DNA of 30,987 bases from Rubrobacter sp. (lineage in GTDB: Bacteria; Actinomycetota; Rubrobacteria; Rubrobacterales; Rubrobacteraceae). Each line of letters starts with the position of its first letter. The first letter of the stretch is position 1. The translations under genes were made by a program, and so were the position numbers. Below, piece by piece: positions 15,397 through 23,810 of the stretch. The stretch covers positions 1 through 30,987 of the forward strand of contig JADDPV010000040.1 of assembly GCA_016781705.1 (NCBI GenBank), in the 5' to 3' direction. The notes below the pieces were generated by a model. That model was given only the letters and a program-made list of their open reading frames with translations. It ran no database searches and was not told the DNA's origin.

Positions 15397-15906
15397 CTAG
15401 GCGCTCGCCGGGGTGCTCTCGTTCAGCAGGCGCTCGCGCCACTCGCGCATCGCCCTCTTGCGCGACCCGCGGTCGGTGCGGTCCAAGAACAGGACTCCGT
15501 CGAGGTGGTCGATCTCGTGCTGGAAGATGCGGGCGAGCCGGCCCTCCGCGGCGACTCGAACTGGGTTACCCTCGGGGTCCTGGCCCGTCACGGTCACGGC
15601 GGCCGGGCGCTCGACCTCGACCCCGATGCCGGGGACCGAGAGGCAGCCCTCGACGTCCTTTTCGGTCGCCTCGGAGCGCTCCTCGAGCTTCGGGTTCACG
15701 ATCGCGTAGTCCTCGTCGTCCAAAGAGGCGACGAAGATGCGTTTGAGGCGGCCGATCTGGTTCGCTGCCAACCCCACGCCCTCGTTTTCACGCATGATCC
15801 TGAACATGTCCTCGGACAGTCGCTTCAGGGATTCGTCAAAATCTTTCACCGGGGTCGCCCGCGACTTCAAGACGGGGTCTCCGAAAGTCCGGATCTCGTT
15901 CGCCAC
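15397..15906 (-). CDS. def: Peptide deformylase
   Basis: Metalloenzyme that removes the formyl group from nascent proteins, the partner reaction to fmt next door. GTG 15906, one nt after the priA stop, gives 169 residues. All three motifs are present: GVGLAANQ at 43-50, EGCLS at 86-90 with ligand Cys88, and HEIDH at 130-134 with two His ligands and the catalytic Glu. The open frame extends 24 codons further up into priA but is not family-like there. Confidence 0.96.
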   Translation of the reverse strand: MANEIRTFGDPVLKSRATPVKDFDESLKRLSEDMFRIMRENEGVGLAANQIGRLKRIFVASLDDEDYAIVNPKLEERSEATEKDVEGCLSVPGIGVEVERPAAVTVTGQDPEGNPVRVAAEGRLARIFQHEIDHLDGVLFLDRTDRGSRKRAMREWRERLLNESTPASA

Positions 15907-15907
15907 T

Positions 15908-18139
15908 CTATACCTCCTCGGGGTCCACCTCGACGCGCACCCGCAGCCCACCGCACCTCTCTGCCACCCGCCTCGCAACGAGCGCCGCGGCAGCCGCGAC
16001 GGACTCCCGCCCGCGAGCCCTCAAGAGCAGTCGCCACGACGTTGTTTCTGCATTCGCCCCGGTCTTCGCCTTGACGTTCGCGCCGTTGGCCGGCACGGGC
16101 GAGGGGCCGGTCAACTCGATGCCAGGTTCGAGGGCCGGGCGCAACCCGGATTCTACCGCACGGCGCACTGCCCTCTCGGGACCGGTCAACGTGATCTTCG
16201 CCAGGTGCCCGTGCGGTGGGTATCCGAGGGCGCGCCGCCGCGGCAGCTCCGCGGCGGCGAAAGCCTCGTAGTCGCCGGCCAGCGCGGCCCGCAGGACCGG
16301 GTGCTCCGGGGAGCGGGTCTGCGCGAGGAGCCTGCTCCGGCTCGCCTCCGCCGCTCCGTAGAGCAACCCGAACCCCCTCTCGACCGTCCCGGAGCCAAAC
16401 AGGAGGGCGTCGGCGTCCGGGACCACGACCAGGTCACATCTTTTCTTGAGAACGAGGCCAGTAGTGCCCACGACGACTGGCGCGCCCGCGGCGTCCCGCT
16501 CGCGAGCGGTGAGCAGGTCGACCTCGACGTCCAACGCGCCGGCCAAAGTCGACCGGACCCCGCCGGCGGCGAGCCCCGCGGCCCCGAGCCTGTCCGATCC
16601 GCAGGCCGGACATTCGCGAGCCGCCCTCTCCCGCCGCCCGCAGGTGCCGCATGCCAGGGAGCCTCCTTCCGGGCCATCGTGGAGCGCGAAGGGGCGATCG
16701 CAGGTCGGACATGAGAGCACGCGCCCGCAGCGCCTGCAAGAGACGAGCGTCGCCAGGCCCAGCCGGTTCGCCACGACGCCCACGCAACCCTCTTCACGCA
16801 AGGTTTCGCGGCAGGCGTCGAGGAGCGTCGAGCTCAGCGCCGCACCCGTCCCCCGCTGGTCCACGAGGCGGATCGCCGGCCAAAAGTCGGGTTTGCGGGG
16901 AGGTAACCGGGATGCCCCGCTCTCGGGGGCGTACAACTTCAGCGAAGGGGTGGGTGAGAGGAAGACTAAGGGGACGTCCTCGATCCTTCCGCGCTCCATC
17001 ACCAAGTCCCGGGCGTGGACCGGTACCCCCTCGTGGCTTTCTGGGTCCGCCCGGTGCGCCTCGTTGGGCTCGTCGGTCACGCAGATAGCGCCCAAGCTCC
17101 CCACCGGCACGAGCGCGGCGGCGCGCGTACCCACGAGCACGTCTACTTCCCCGCGGCGTGCCGCCTCGTACAACAGGTCGCGGCCACGCCCGAGCTTGGC
17201 GTGGTACGGTGCGACCGTCAGGCCGGCGGGGAGCAGCCGCCGGAGCTCTCCGACCAGCCGCTCGACGGCCTCGACCTCCGGTGCGAGCACCAGCGTCCCC
17301 CCACCACGCGCCGCCGCAGCACGTGCGATCGCAGCTACCACCGCCGACCCCTGTGGGGTCGGGGTGCGCCACACCCATGCCCCTCCGCGTTCGAGCGCGC
17401 GCCCGGCCCCGTCCCGGTAAGAGGCGAGGTCGGCGCCCGAGCCCCGGGTGTAGGAGACGGGGGCCGTCTCGGGTCTCCCCTCCAGCCGGATGGCCCCGCG
17501 GAGGACGAGTTGCCGCAGAGAAGCCCGGCCGGCGCCGGCCTCGTCGAGCAGATACGCGGTCGGGCAAGCGCCGCCATGACGCTCCAGGGTCTCGGCCAAA
17601 GCCCGCTGCCGGTGCGCCCGTCGGGGGAGGCGGGACCCTATACCCCCCTCCTCGAGCACGGCCCATTCGACTGTCCGGGGCGGCGCGCGTCTCGGGGTGA
17701 GGATGACGCGCATCTCCTCCTCGGCGGTTTTCAGGCCGGCGGCGCCCAACGTGCGGCGTAGCTCGGCGCGGCCCAAGACCTCGCCCCTCTTCCACGGCCA
17801 GCCAGGAGCAGGACGGATCACCTCGCAGGCGGCGGCGCTGATCCCCGGCGGGAGCGCCGCGCGGAGAACGGTTTGCAGCGGGAGGGCCGAGGCGGCGGCG
17901 ACCCTGGCGCAGAGCCTTACGAGGGTCGCGGGCAGGTTCAGGTCCGACGCAACGGTTCGCAACTCCTTGAGCTCCCGATCCCCCTCGCGCTCGAAGCCTA
18001 CGACCACGCCGAGGCGCCCGTAGCCGGAGAGGGGAGCAACGACCGTCGTCCCGACCCGGACCCCGCCGGCGAGGCGATTCGGGACGCGATAGCTGAGGAG
18101 CGGCAGCGTGTGAGAGCGGATGAGCAGGGCGACCCGCAC
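15908..18139 (-). CDS. priA: PriA-family replication restart protein, helicase motifs degenerate
   Basis: 743 residues from GTG 18139, beginning VRVALLIRSHTLPLLSY, like the PriA DNA-binding domain. Where active PriA has the Walker A GxTGSGKT (about residue 260), this has TPTPQGSAVV. Where DEEH should be (about 353), it has DEPNEAHR, so ATPase/helicase activity is probably lost. Loss of helicase motifs is known for actinobacterial PriA. The zinc module is intact from about 466, with eight Cys (CRRC, CPTC, CGTC, CPAC). The C-terminal domain is present (RRRALGYPPHGHLAKI). The gene lies 88 nt after metK and abuts def. Confidence 0.9.
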   Translation of the reverse strand: MRVALLIRSHTLPLLSYRVPNRLAGGVRVGTTVVAPLSGYGRLGVVVGFEREGDRELKELRTVASDLNLPATLVRLCARVAAASALPLQTVLRAALPPGISAAACEVIRPAPGWPWKRGEVLGRAELRRTLGAAGLKTAEEEMRVILTPRRAPPRTVEWAVLEEGGIGSRLPRRAHRQRALAETLERHGGACPTAYLLDEAGAGRASLRQLVLRGAIRLEGRPETAPVSYTRGSGADLASYRDGAGRALERGGAWVWRTPTPQGSAVVAAIARAAAARGGGTLVLAPEVEAVERLVGELRRLLPAGLTVAPYHAKLGRGRDLLYEAARRGEVDVLVGTRAAALVPVGSLGAICVTDEPNEAHRADPESHEGVPVHARDLVMERGRIEDVPLVFLSPTPSLKLYAPESGASRLPPRKPDFWPAIRLVDQRGTGAALSSTLLDACRETLREEGCVGVVANRLGLATLVSCRRCGRVLSCPTCDRPFALHDGPEGGSLACGTCGRRERAARECPACGSDRLGAAGLAAGGVRSTLAGALDVEVDLLTARERDAAGAPVVVGTTGLVLKKRCDLVVVPDADALLFGSGTVERGFGLLYGAAEASRSRLLAQTRSPEHPVLRAALAGDYEAFAAAELPRRRALGYPPHGHLAKITLTGPERAVRRAVESGLRPALEPGIELTGPSPVPANGANVKAKTGANAETTSWRLLLRARGRESVAAAAALVARRVAERCGGLRVRVEVDPEEV

Positions 18140-18167
18140 GACCCTGACGGCGCTCCGGCGCGTCCTC

Positions 18168-18202
18168 GGGGGTTGTTGGGAGGATCCGGTTGTGGGGTTG
18201 GG
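18168..18202 (+). other. G-rich potential quadruplex in the metK-priA gap
   Basis: Plus strand carries four G-runs: GGGGG (18168-18172), GGG (18178-18180), GGGG (18194-18197) and GGG (18200-18202), with loops of 5, 13 and 2. The G-rich strand is the template strand, so the mRNA is C-rich. The 13-nt loop makes folding weak. The rest of the 88-nt gap holds nothing recognised. Confidence 0.3.
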
Positions 18203-18227
18203 CAATTGCGCTACGGGCCTCTTACGA

Positions 18228-19478
<1,251 letters not shown>

Positions 19479-19482
19479 GTTG

Positions 19483-20589
19483 TTACCCCCGCCCCTTCTC
19501 GCCGATCTCGTTGGCCAACTCGTCCAGGATCGCGCGGGCCACCTCCTCCTTGGAGGCGCGGGGTACGTGTCGCTCCCCGCCTCCGCCCACGATATGCACC
19601 TCGTTCTCGTCCGAGCCAAACCCCGACCCCGAGAGCGAGACGTCGTTGCCGACCATGAGGTTCGCGCCTTTGGACGCCAGCTTCTCGCGGGCGTCGGACA
19701 CGGGGTCCCCGTGGGTCGCGGCGAATCCTACCACAAAGAGGTCGGCGTTCTTCTCCCGCACGGCCTTGAGGATGTCGCCGGTGGCGACGAGCTTGAGGTC
19801 GAGCTCCTTCTTGCCGCCGCGCCGGATCTTGCCCTCCTCGACGGTCTCGGGGGTGAAGTCCGAAACGGCAGCAGCCATGACGAGCGCGTCGACCCCCCCG
19901 GCGAGCCGCAACGTCGCCTCCTCCAGCTCGGCGTACGTCTCAACGTCAACCCACCCGACGCCCGGCTCCTTCGTCTCGATGTTGGCCGCCACGACCGTCA
20001 CCTCCGCCCCCCGGCGCCACGCCTCGCGGGCGACGGCACGCCCCATCTTCCCCGAGGAGCGGTTGCTCACGACGCGGACGCGGTCTATGGGCTCCCGTGT
20101 CCCCCCGGCAGTGACTAGCATCCTGACGCCAGAGAGCACCCCCCCCAACGCGTTGAGGATCTCGCCCGCGATCCCCTCGGGTGAGGCCATGCCCCCGCCC
20201 TCCCCCTCCAGGACGCGACAACCGTCCGACCGCAGGAGCGCGACGTTCTCGCGCACGGCCGGATGCTCGCCGGTGGCGACGTCGAGTTCGGGAACGACAA
20301 CCGTCGGCCCCGCTCCCGCAGCGTACAGCTCGGACGCCGGGCTCCCACCGAGGCCGCGGGCGAGCCGGGCTAGGGTCCCAGAGCTTGCCGGGGAGAAGAC
20401 GAGTGCCCGCGGTCGTTCGGAGGGCTCCTTCACCACACGTCCCCCGAAAGCTGCGGGGCCAACGAAGCTCGTCACACGGGGTTCCAGCACGACCTCGATC
20501 GCGTGCCCGGCTTCGGAAAGCTCGCGGGCCACGTCCGGGGCCTTCAGAGCGCCCGGACCGGGGCCAACGGAGAGGAGGATCGAGTCCAG
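19483..20589 (-). CDS. coaBC: CoaBC-like protein: intact phosphopantothenoylcysteine synthetase, degenerate decarboxylase half
   Basis: CoaBC normally joins cysteine to phosphopantothenate (CoaB, C-terminal) and decarboxylates the product (CoaC, N-terminal, FMN). CoaB is well conserved from about residue 155: LVTAGGTREPID, NRSSGKMG, AAVSDF, and GFGSDENEV near the end. The CoaC half aligns (ILLSVGPGPGALK; FSPASSGTLARLARG) but lacks the catalytic His segment, has PELD where PxMNxxMW should be, and has lost the lid Cys. Its family-like start lies upstream of the first standard start (GTG 20532), so I place it at CTG 20589, 17 nt after rpoZ; this start is uncertain. Likely acts only as CoaB. Confidence 0.82.
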   Translation of the reverse strand: MDSILLSVGPGPGALKAPDVARELSEAGHAIEVVLEPRVTSFVGPAAFGGRVVKEPSERPRALVFSPASSGTLARLARGLGGSPASELYAAGAGPTVVVPELDVATGEHPAVRENVALLRSDGCRVLEGEGGGMASPEGIAGEILNALGGVLSGVRMLVTAGGTREPIDRVRVVSNRSSGKMGRAVAREAWRRGAEVTVVAANIETKEPGVGWVDVETYAELEEATLRLAGGVDALVMAAAVSDFTPETVEEGKIRRGGKKELDLKLVATGDILKAVREKNADLFVVGFAATHGDPVSDAREKLASKGANLMVGNDVSLSGSGFGSDENEVHIVGGGGERHVPRASKEEVARAILDELANEIGEKGRG

Positions 20590-20606
20590 TTCTCTTGATA
20601 CCCCGG

Positions 20607-20993
20607 CTAGGCCGCGCCCCCGCTATCGGCTACGCCGGTCGCGTCCGAGTCTCCGTCACCGCCGGAGGTGGGACCGGTCCCCGGGGAATCGTTGATGAAG
20701 TCGTCACCGGCCGCGGCGGGAGCGGCGTCGGTCCCCTGCTCGTCGGCCTCCTCGGGGGGCTGCCTGAAGCCGACCTCCAGTTTGCCCTGCCTGAGCTCCT
20801 CGAAGGCTATGCTCAAGGGATGCTGGGAGCGGGTGTGGACCTGCGGTCCCGGTATCCCCAGGGAGTCGTTTAGGCCCAAAGTAGCGGTGTATTCGTTGAT
20901 CTGGCGGGCGCGGCGGGCGCCCGCGAGGACGAGCCCGTAGCGGGAGTCCACCTTTTTCTCCAGAAGCTCGTCCAGCTTAAGCTCGTTCAGCAT
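20607..20993 (-). CDS. rpoZ: RNA polymerase omega subunit
   Basis: 128 residues from ATG 20993, overlapping the gmk 3' end by 17 nt. The core, LDELLEKKVDSRYGLVLAGARRARQINEY, and HPLSIAFEELRQGKLEVGF are typical omega. The last 45 residues are a low-complexity Asp/Gly/Thr tail (DSPGTGPTSGGDGDSDATG), longer than in most omegas. The gmk-rpoZ-coaBC order is standard. Omega binds the beta' subunit and supports polymerase assembly. Confidence 0.95.
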   Translation of the reverse strand: MLNELKLDELLEKKVDSRYGLVLAGARRARQINEYTATLGLNDSLGIPGPQVHTRSQHPLSIAFEELRQGKLEVGFRQPPEEADEQGTDAAPAAAGDDFINDSPGTGPTSGGDGDSDATGVADSGGAA

Positions 20994-21561
20994 CTGCTTC
21001 GCCTCCTACTATCCCTAGGATCGTATTCAACATGTCCTCGCGGGCCTGCTCGCGCCCGGCATTGACGACCTCGTAGTCGAACTCGTCACGCGCCGCGACC
21101 TCCGAGAGCGCGGTCGTCATGCGCCTCTCCAGGGCCTCCGAATCCTCCGTCGCCCGGCCCACGAGGCGTTTTCGCGTCTCCTCAAGGCTGGGTGCGCGCA
21201 CGAAGATCATCTTCGCGTCGGGACGCTTCTCGCGAACCATCCTCGCGCCCCGGAGCTCTATCTCCAGGATGACCGAGCGCCCCTCGCGCAGGAACTCTTC
21301 GACCTTCTCGGCGGGCGTTCCGTAGAGGTTGCCCGAGTACTCGGCCCATTCCAGGAAGCGGCCCTCCTCGATCCAACGCTCGAACTCCTCGCGCGAGAGG
21401 AACAGGTAGTCATGGCCGTCTACCTCGCCCTTGCGAGGCCTCCTCGTGGTCGCGGAGACCGAGTAGGCCAGCCCCGGGACGGCGGCCAAAGCTTGCCGGA
21501 TCAGGGTAGACTTGCCGGCCCCCGAAGGGCCGGAGACCACGATCAGGCTTCCTCGTCGCAA
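20977..21561 (-). CDS. gmk: Guanylate kinase
   Basis: ATP-dependent phosphorylation of GMP to GDP. 194 residues. Walker A GPSGAGKS is at 10-17, the GMP-binding region (SVSATTRRPRKGEVDGHDYLF) follows, and the lid helix and RKRLVGRATEDSE segment are present. The start is TTG 21561, inside the last codons of mihF (19-nt overlap); its end overlaps rpoZ. Confidence 0.96.
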   Translation of the reverse strand: MRRGSLIVVSGPSGAGKSTLIRQALAAVPGLAYSVSATTRRPRKGEVDGHDYLFLSREEFERWIEEGRFLEWAEYSGNLYGTPAEKVEEFLREGRSVILEIELRGARMVREKRPDAKMIFVRAPSLEETRKRLVGRATEDSEALERRMTTALSEVAARDEFDYEVVNAGREQAREDMLNTILGIVGGEADAERA

Positions 21562-21869
21562 CCGAGCGCCCTGATCAAACGGTCCCGCTGGCCGTGCGTG
21601 AGCCCGACGAGCGTTTTCGAGCGACTGACGCCCGCCTCGCGCAGTATTCGGGTCACCTTTACGCGTCCCATGCCGCGCACGGCGAGCAGCATCTCCTCAA
21701 CTTTCGCGCCCCTGATCTCCTCTCCGGGATCCATGAGCAGGTCGTAGAGGGAGACCTCGCCGCTCTTGAGCCCGCGCTTGGCGTCGGCCCGGGCGAACCG
21801 TATTCTGTTCGCCTCTTCGAGGGCGCTCAGCCGCTCCTGCGATGTCCTGTCCGGCGCGCGCCTCAACAT
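21543..21869 (-). CDS. mihF: Actinobacterial integration host factor (mIHF)
   Basis: Small nucleoid-associated DNA-bending protein found in Actinomycetota. ATG 21869 gives 108 residues: an N-terminal helix (RTSQERLSALEEANRIRFARADAKRGLKSGEVSL split by family-typical basic residues) and then a helix-two-turn-helix core (VEEMLLAVRGMGRVKVTRIL, SRSKTLVGLTHGQRDRLIRAL). The open frame above 21869 antisenses into pyrD space and is not family-like. A candidate extended -10 lies 9 nt before the ATG. Position upstream of gmk-rpoZ is the hallmark context and identifies the phylum. Confidence 0.93.
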   Translation of the reverse strand: MLRRAPDRTSQERLSALEEANRIRFARADAKRGLKSGEVSLYDLLMDPGEEIRGAKVEEMLLAVRGMGRVKVTRILREAGVSRSKTLVGLTHGQRDRLIRALGCDEEA

Positions 21870-21878
21870 CGAGGCGAA

Positions 21879-21887
21879 AGTATACCA
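21879..21887 (-). promoter_or_regulatory. Candidate extended -10 promoter of mihF
   Basis: The minus strand reads TGG-TATACT, ending 9 nt before ATG 21869. The transcript would be leaderless or have 1-3 nt of leader, and there is no Shine-Dalgarno. No clear -35. Separates the pyr genes from the mihF-fmt block. Confidence 0.5.
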
Positions 21888-21897
21888 CCGGGAGGCC

Positions 21898-22794
21898 CTA
21901 ATTTCGGCCCAAGAGTCCCGTGAGCTCCCGCGCTTGCAGGCCCTCGGCCGACAGATAACCCGCGAACTCCCCGAGTATCTCCGAGGCATCGCGCGCGAAC
22001 CTGCCCGACCCGACCTGCACGGCCGTCGCCCCCGCGAGCATGAACTCCGCCACGTCCGTCCCACTCGCCACCCCGCCGCAACCGACGACCGGCACGCCGA
22101 GCGCCCGCGACGCCTCGTACACCGCGCGCAAGGCCACGGGTTTTATCGCCGGTCCCGAGAGACCACCGCGCAAAAAGACGCGCCGCTCGCGCGCGTCCAC
22201 GACGAGCGCGGGCACGGTGTTGACGAGCGTCACGGCGTCCGCCCCGGCCCCCTCGGCGGCGATGGCGTTCGCCACCGCGTCCTCGACGGTCAGCTTGACG
22301 AGGAGTGGTTTGCCCCGGAGCGCCGCCCTGCAGACGCCCACGACCCCCCCGACGGTCCCGGGACCGGCGCAGAACTGCAGGCCCCCGTGCTCGACGTTGG
22401 GGCAAGACAGGTTCAGCTCGACAGCGGCGACGCGGGGGTCGGCGGAGAGGCGCTCGCACGCCGCGGCGAATTGCGCGACGGTGTCTGCCGCGACCGAGAC
22501 GAAGATGGGTAGCCCCACGTCGTAAGCGTCGAGGTCATCGAGGAAGCGGTCGAGGCCCGGGTTCTGGAGACCGATGGAGTTGACCATCCCCGCCGGGACT
22601 TCGGCGACACGCGGCGGCGGGTTGCCGGCTCGCGGCTCCGGGGTAACGGTCTTGGGGAGGATAGCGCCATAGATGCCCTTCACGCCGTCGAGTGCCTCTT
22701 TGCCGAGGGTGCCGGCGGCCGGTATCAGGGGGGTCCCAAGCGGTATGCCGCACAGCTCGACGGCGAGCGCCCGCGCGCTGTCGACGGGATTCAA
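21898..22794 (-). CDS. pyrD: Dihydroorotate dehydrogenase, class 1B catalytic subunit
   Basis: FMN enzyme that oxidises dihydroorotate to orotate. TTG 22794 overlaps the preceding small gene's stop by four bases (TTGA) and gives 298 residues, starting near the family's LAVELCGIPLGTPL. FMN and substrate motifs are present: LPKTVTPEP (Lys), NSIGLQNPG, VKLT, GGLSGPAIKP and GCGG. The catalytic base is Cys in NLSCPNV, the class 1 mark; there is no N-terminal membrane helix as in class 2. Class 1B enzymes work with PyrK, encoded two genes upstream. Confidence 0.94.
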   Translation of the reverse strand: MNPVDSARALAVELCGIPLGTPLIPAAGTLGKEALDGVKGIYGAILPKTVTPEPRAGNPPPRVAEVPAGMVNSIGLQNPGLDRFLDDLDAYDVGLPIFVSVAADTVAQFAAACERLSADPRVAAVELNLSCPNVEHGGLQFCAGPGTVGGVVGVCRAALRGKPLLVKLTVEDAVANAIAAEGAGADAVTLVNTVPALVVDARERRVFLRGGLSGPAIKPVALRAVYEASRALGVPVVGCGGVASGTDVAEFMLAGATAVQVGSGRFARDASEILGEFAGYLSAEGLQARELTGLLGRN

Positions 22795-23012
22795 AGACGC
22801 CCCAGCAAGGCGAAGAAGAACATAAGCACGCACAAGCCCAGCAAGAGGAGCCCATTCAGCCGGATCCCACGCACCCGGAACCGCTCGCTCGCGCCGCGCA
22901 AGATGGACACCCTTGACACAAGGGTGTCCATCTTGCGCGGAGAAAAAGTCTCGAAGACGCCGAGGACCAGGAAGAGCGCCAGGACCGCGGCGAAGACCGG
23001 GACACCGGTCAA
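22791..23012 (-). CDS. Small two-helix membrane protein between pyrK and pyrD, unknown
   Basis: 73 residues from TTG 23012, which overlaps the pyrK stop as TTGA; its own stop overlaps the pyrD start in the same way. Helix 1 is at about 3-20 (GVPVFAAVLALFLVLGVF) and helix 2 at about 54-70 (GLLLLGLCVLMFFFALL). The loop between (24-52) is strongly basic, so it should face the cytoplasm. I do not recognise the family. The double coupling argues for a real gene co-made with PyrK and PyrD; a membrane anchor or electron-transfer partner is a guess. A perfect 22-bp inverted repeat lies in the coding region for the basic loop. Confidence 0.7.
   Translation of the reverse strand: MTGVPVFAAVLALFLVLGVFETFSPRKMDTLVSRVSILRGASERFRVRGIRLNGLLLLGLCVLMFFFALLGRL
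22894..22940. repeat. Perfect 22-bp inverted repeat, 3-nt loop
   Basis: The arms at 22894-22915 and 22919-22940 are exact reverse complements (arm core GCAAGATGGACACCCTTG), with ACA between. It lies wholly inside the small membrane gene between pyrK and pyrD and encodes part of its basic loop (PRKMDTLVSRVSILR). Neither side has a T-run in the right place for an intrinsic terminator. The mRNA would fold a very stable hairpin between pyrK and pyrD. Confidence 0.95.
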
Positions 23013-23797
23013 GGCAACGCCCCCGCGATGGTCACCCCTCCCGACGGTCGCGCCAATTCCTCGGCCGCGAAGACCGGTCCCTCGACGCATGCCCTGGCAT
23101 AACTACCATCGGCCATCGCCACGGCGCACCCGAAGCAGGAGCCGTCGGCGCACGCCATCCGCTCGCGCAGCGCGAGTTGCGCGGCTATCCTGCCCGCGCA
23201 AGCCTCGCTCAGTACCGCCAGCATCTCCGAGGGGCCGCTCGCGAAGACCGCGCGGTAACGGGTAAGGTCACCGACACGTTCCAAAACAGTCCGCGGCGCC
23301 TCGGGACCGCCGTCCGTCGGCGCCAGCGTTGCGGAAGGGTAGGCCCTATGGAGGAGATCCACGTAGGTTTCGGAAGCGGTCGCCGGGAGCTCGAGGTAGA
23401 CATCGTGGGAGACGCCCAGTAGCGCCAGCCGGCGGGCTAGGAGCTTGAGCGGCGCAACCCACACGTCGCCGCCGATGAGGGCGACGGGGCCGTCCCCGAT
23501 CCCGCCTAGGTCGAACCCTCGTCCGAGTGGCTCGCTCACGTTTACGTCAGCGCCCCAGTCAGCGAGCGCCGCAGTCCCCGCGCCGCGAACCTCGAAGAGG
23601 AGCGACGCGACGCCGTCCGCGAAGTCGTGGACGAAGAAGGGGCGTGGGAGGAAGGGGGCGAGGCCCGCGGAGAGGTCTCCGGCGCGGGCCACGATGAACC
23701 GACCGGGCTCTATGGAAGGGGCGTCCCAGCGGTAGCGGAGGCGGACGTGGTCGCCGAAGCGTTCCCGGCTCAGCGCCTCGGTCCGGTGGAGCTTCAC
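23009..23797 (-). CDS. pyrK: Dihydroorotate dehydrogenase electron-transfer subunit PyrK, with altered flavin/NAD motifs
   Basis: 262 residues from GTG 23797, 13 nt after carB. In the family PyrK carries FAD and a 2Fe-2S cluster and passes electrons from PyrD to NAD. The cluster ligands are intact: Cys216, 221, 224 and 237 (CADGSC, FGC, RAC-VEGPVF). Three cofactor motifs depart from the family as I know it: RPFS is RPFF (52-55), GGGxGxAP is GGDVWVAP (109-116), and CGPxxM is SGPSEM (187-192). FAD binding may persist (VRGAGTAALAD), but NAD binding looks impaired. It is coupled to the next small membrane gene. Confidence 0.88.
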   Translation of the reverse strand: MKLHRTEALSRERFGDHVRLRYRWDAPSIEPGRFIVARAGDLSAGLAPFLPRPFFVHDFADGVASLLFEVRGAGTAALADWGADVNVSEPLGRGFDLGGIGDGPVALIGGDVWVAPLKLLARRLALLGVSHDVYLELPATASETYVDLLHRAYPSATLAPTDGGPEAPRTVLERVGDLTRYRAVFASGPSEMLAVLSEACAGRIAAQLALRERMACADGSCFGCAVAMADGSYARACVEGPVFAAEELARPSGGVTIAGALP

Positions 23798-23810
23798 GGC
23801 TAAGACCCAG

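Noticed and set aside
15091..16074. Long plus-strand frames across fmt and def
   Set aside because: Shadows of def, fmt and the 3' end of priA.
19479..19619. N-terminal extension of metK to 19619
   Set aside because: Arg/Trp-rich, overlaps coaBC, unlike MetK; ATG 19478 has a ribosome site.
21870..22064. N-terminal extension of mIHF to 22064
   Set aside because: Overlaps pyrD and the candidate promoter and doubles the size of a family of about 105 residues.
22894..22940. Palindrome as an intrinsic terminator
   Set aside because: Followed by GCGAGCGAGC on the minus strand and AGAAAAAG on the plus strand, so there is no T-run, and it is inside a gene.
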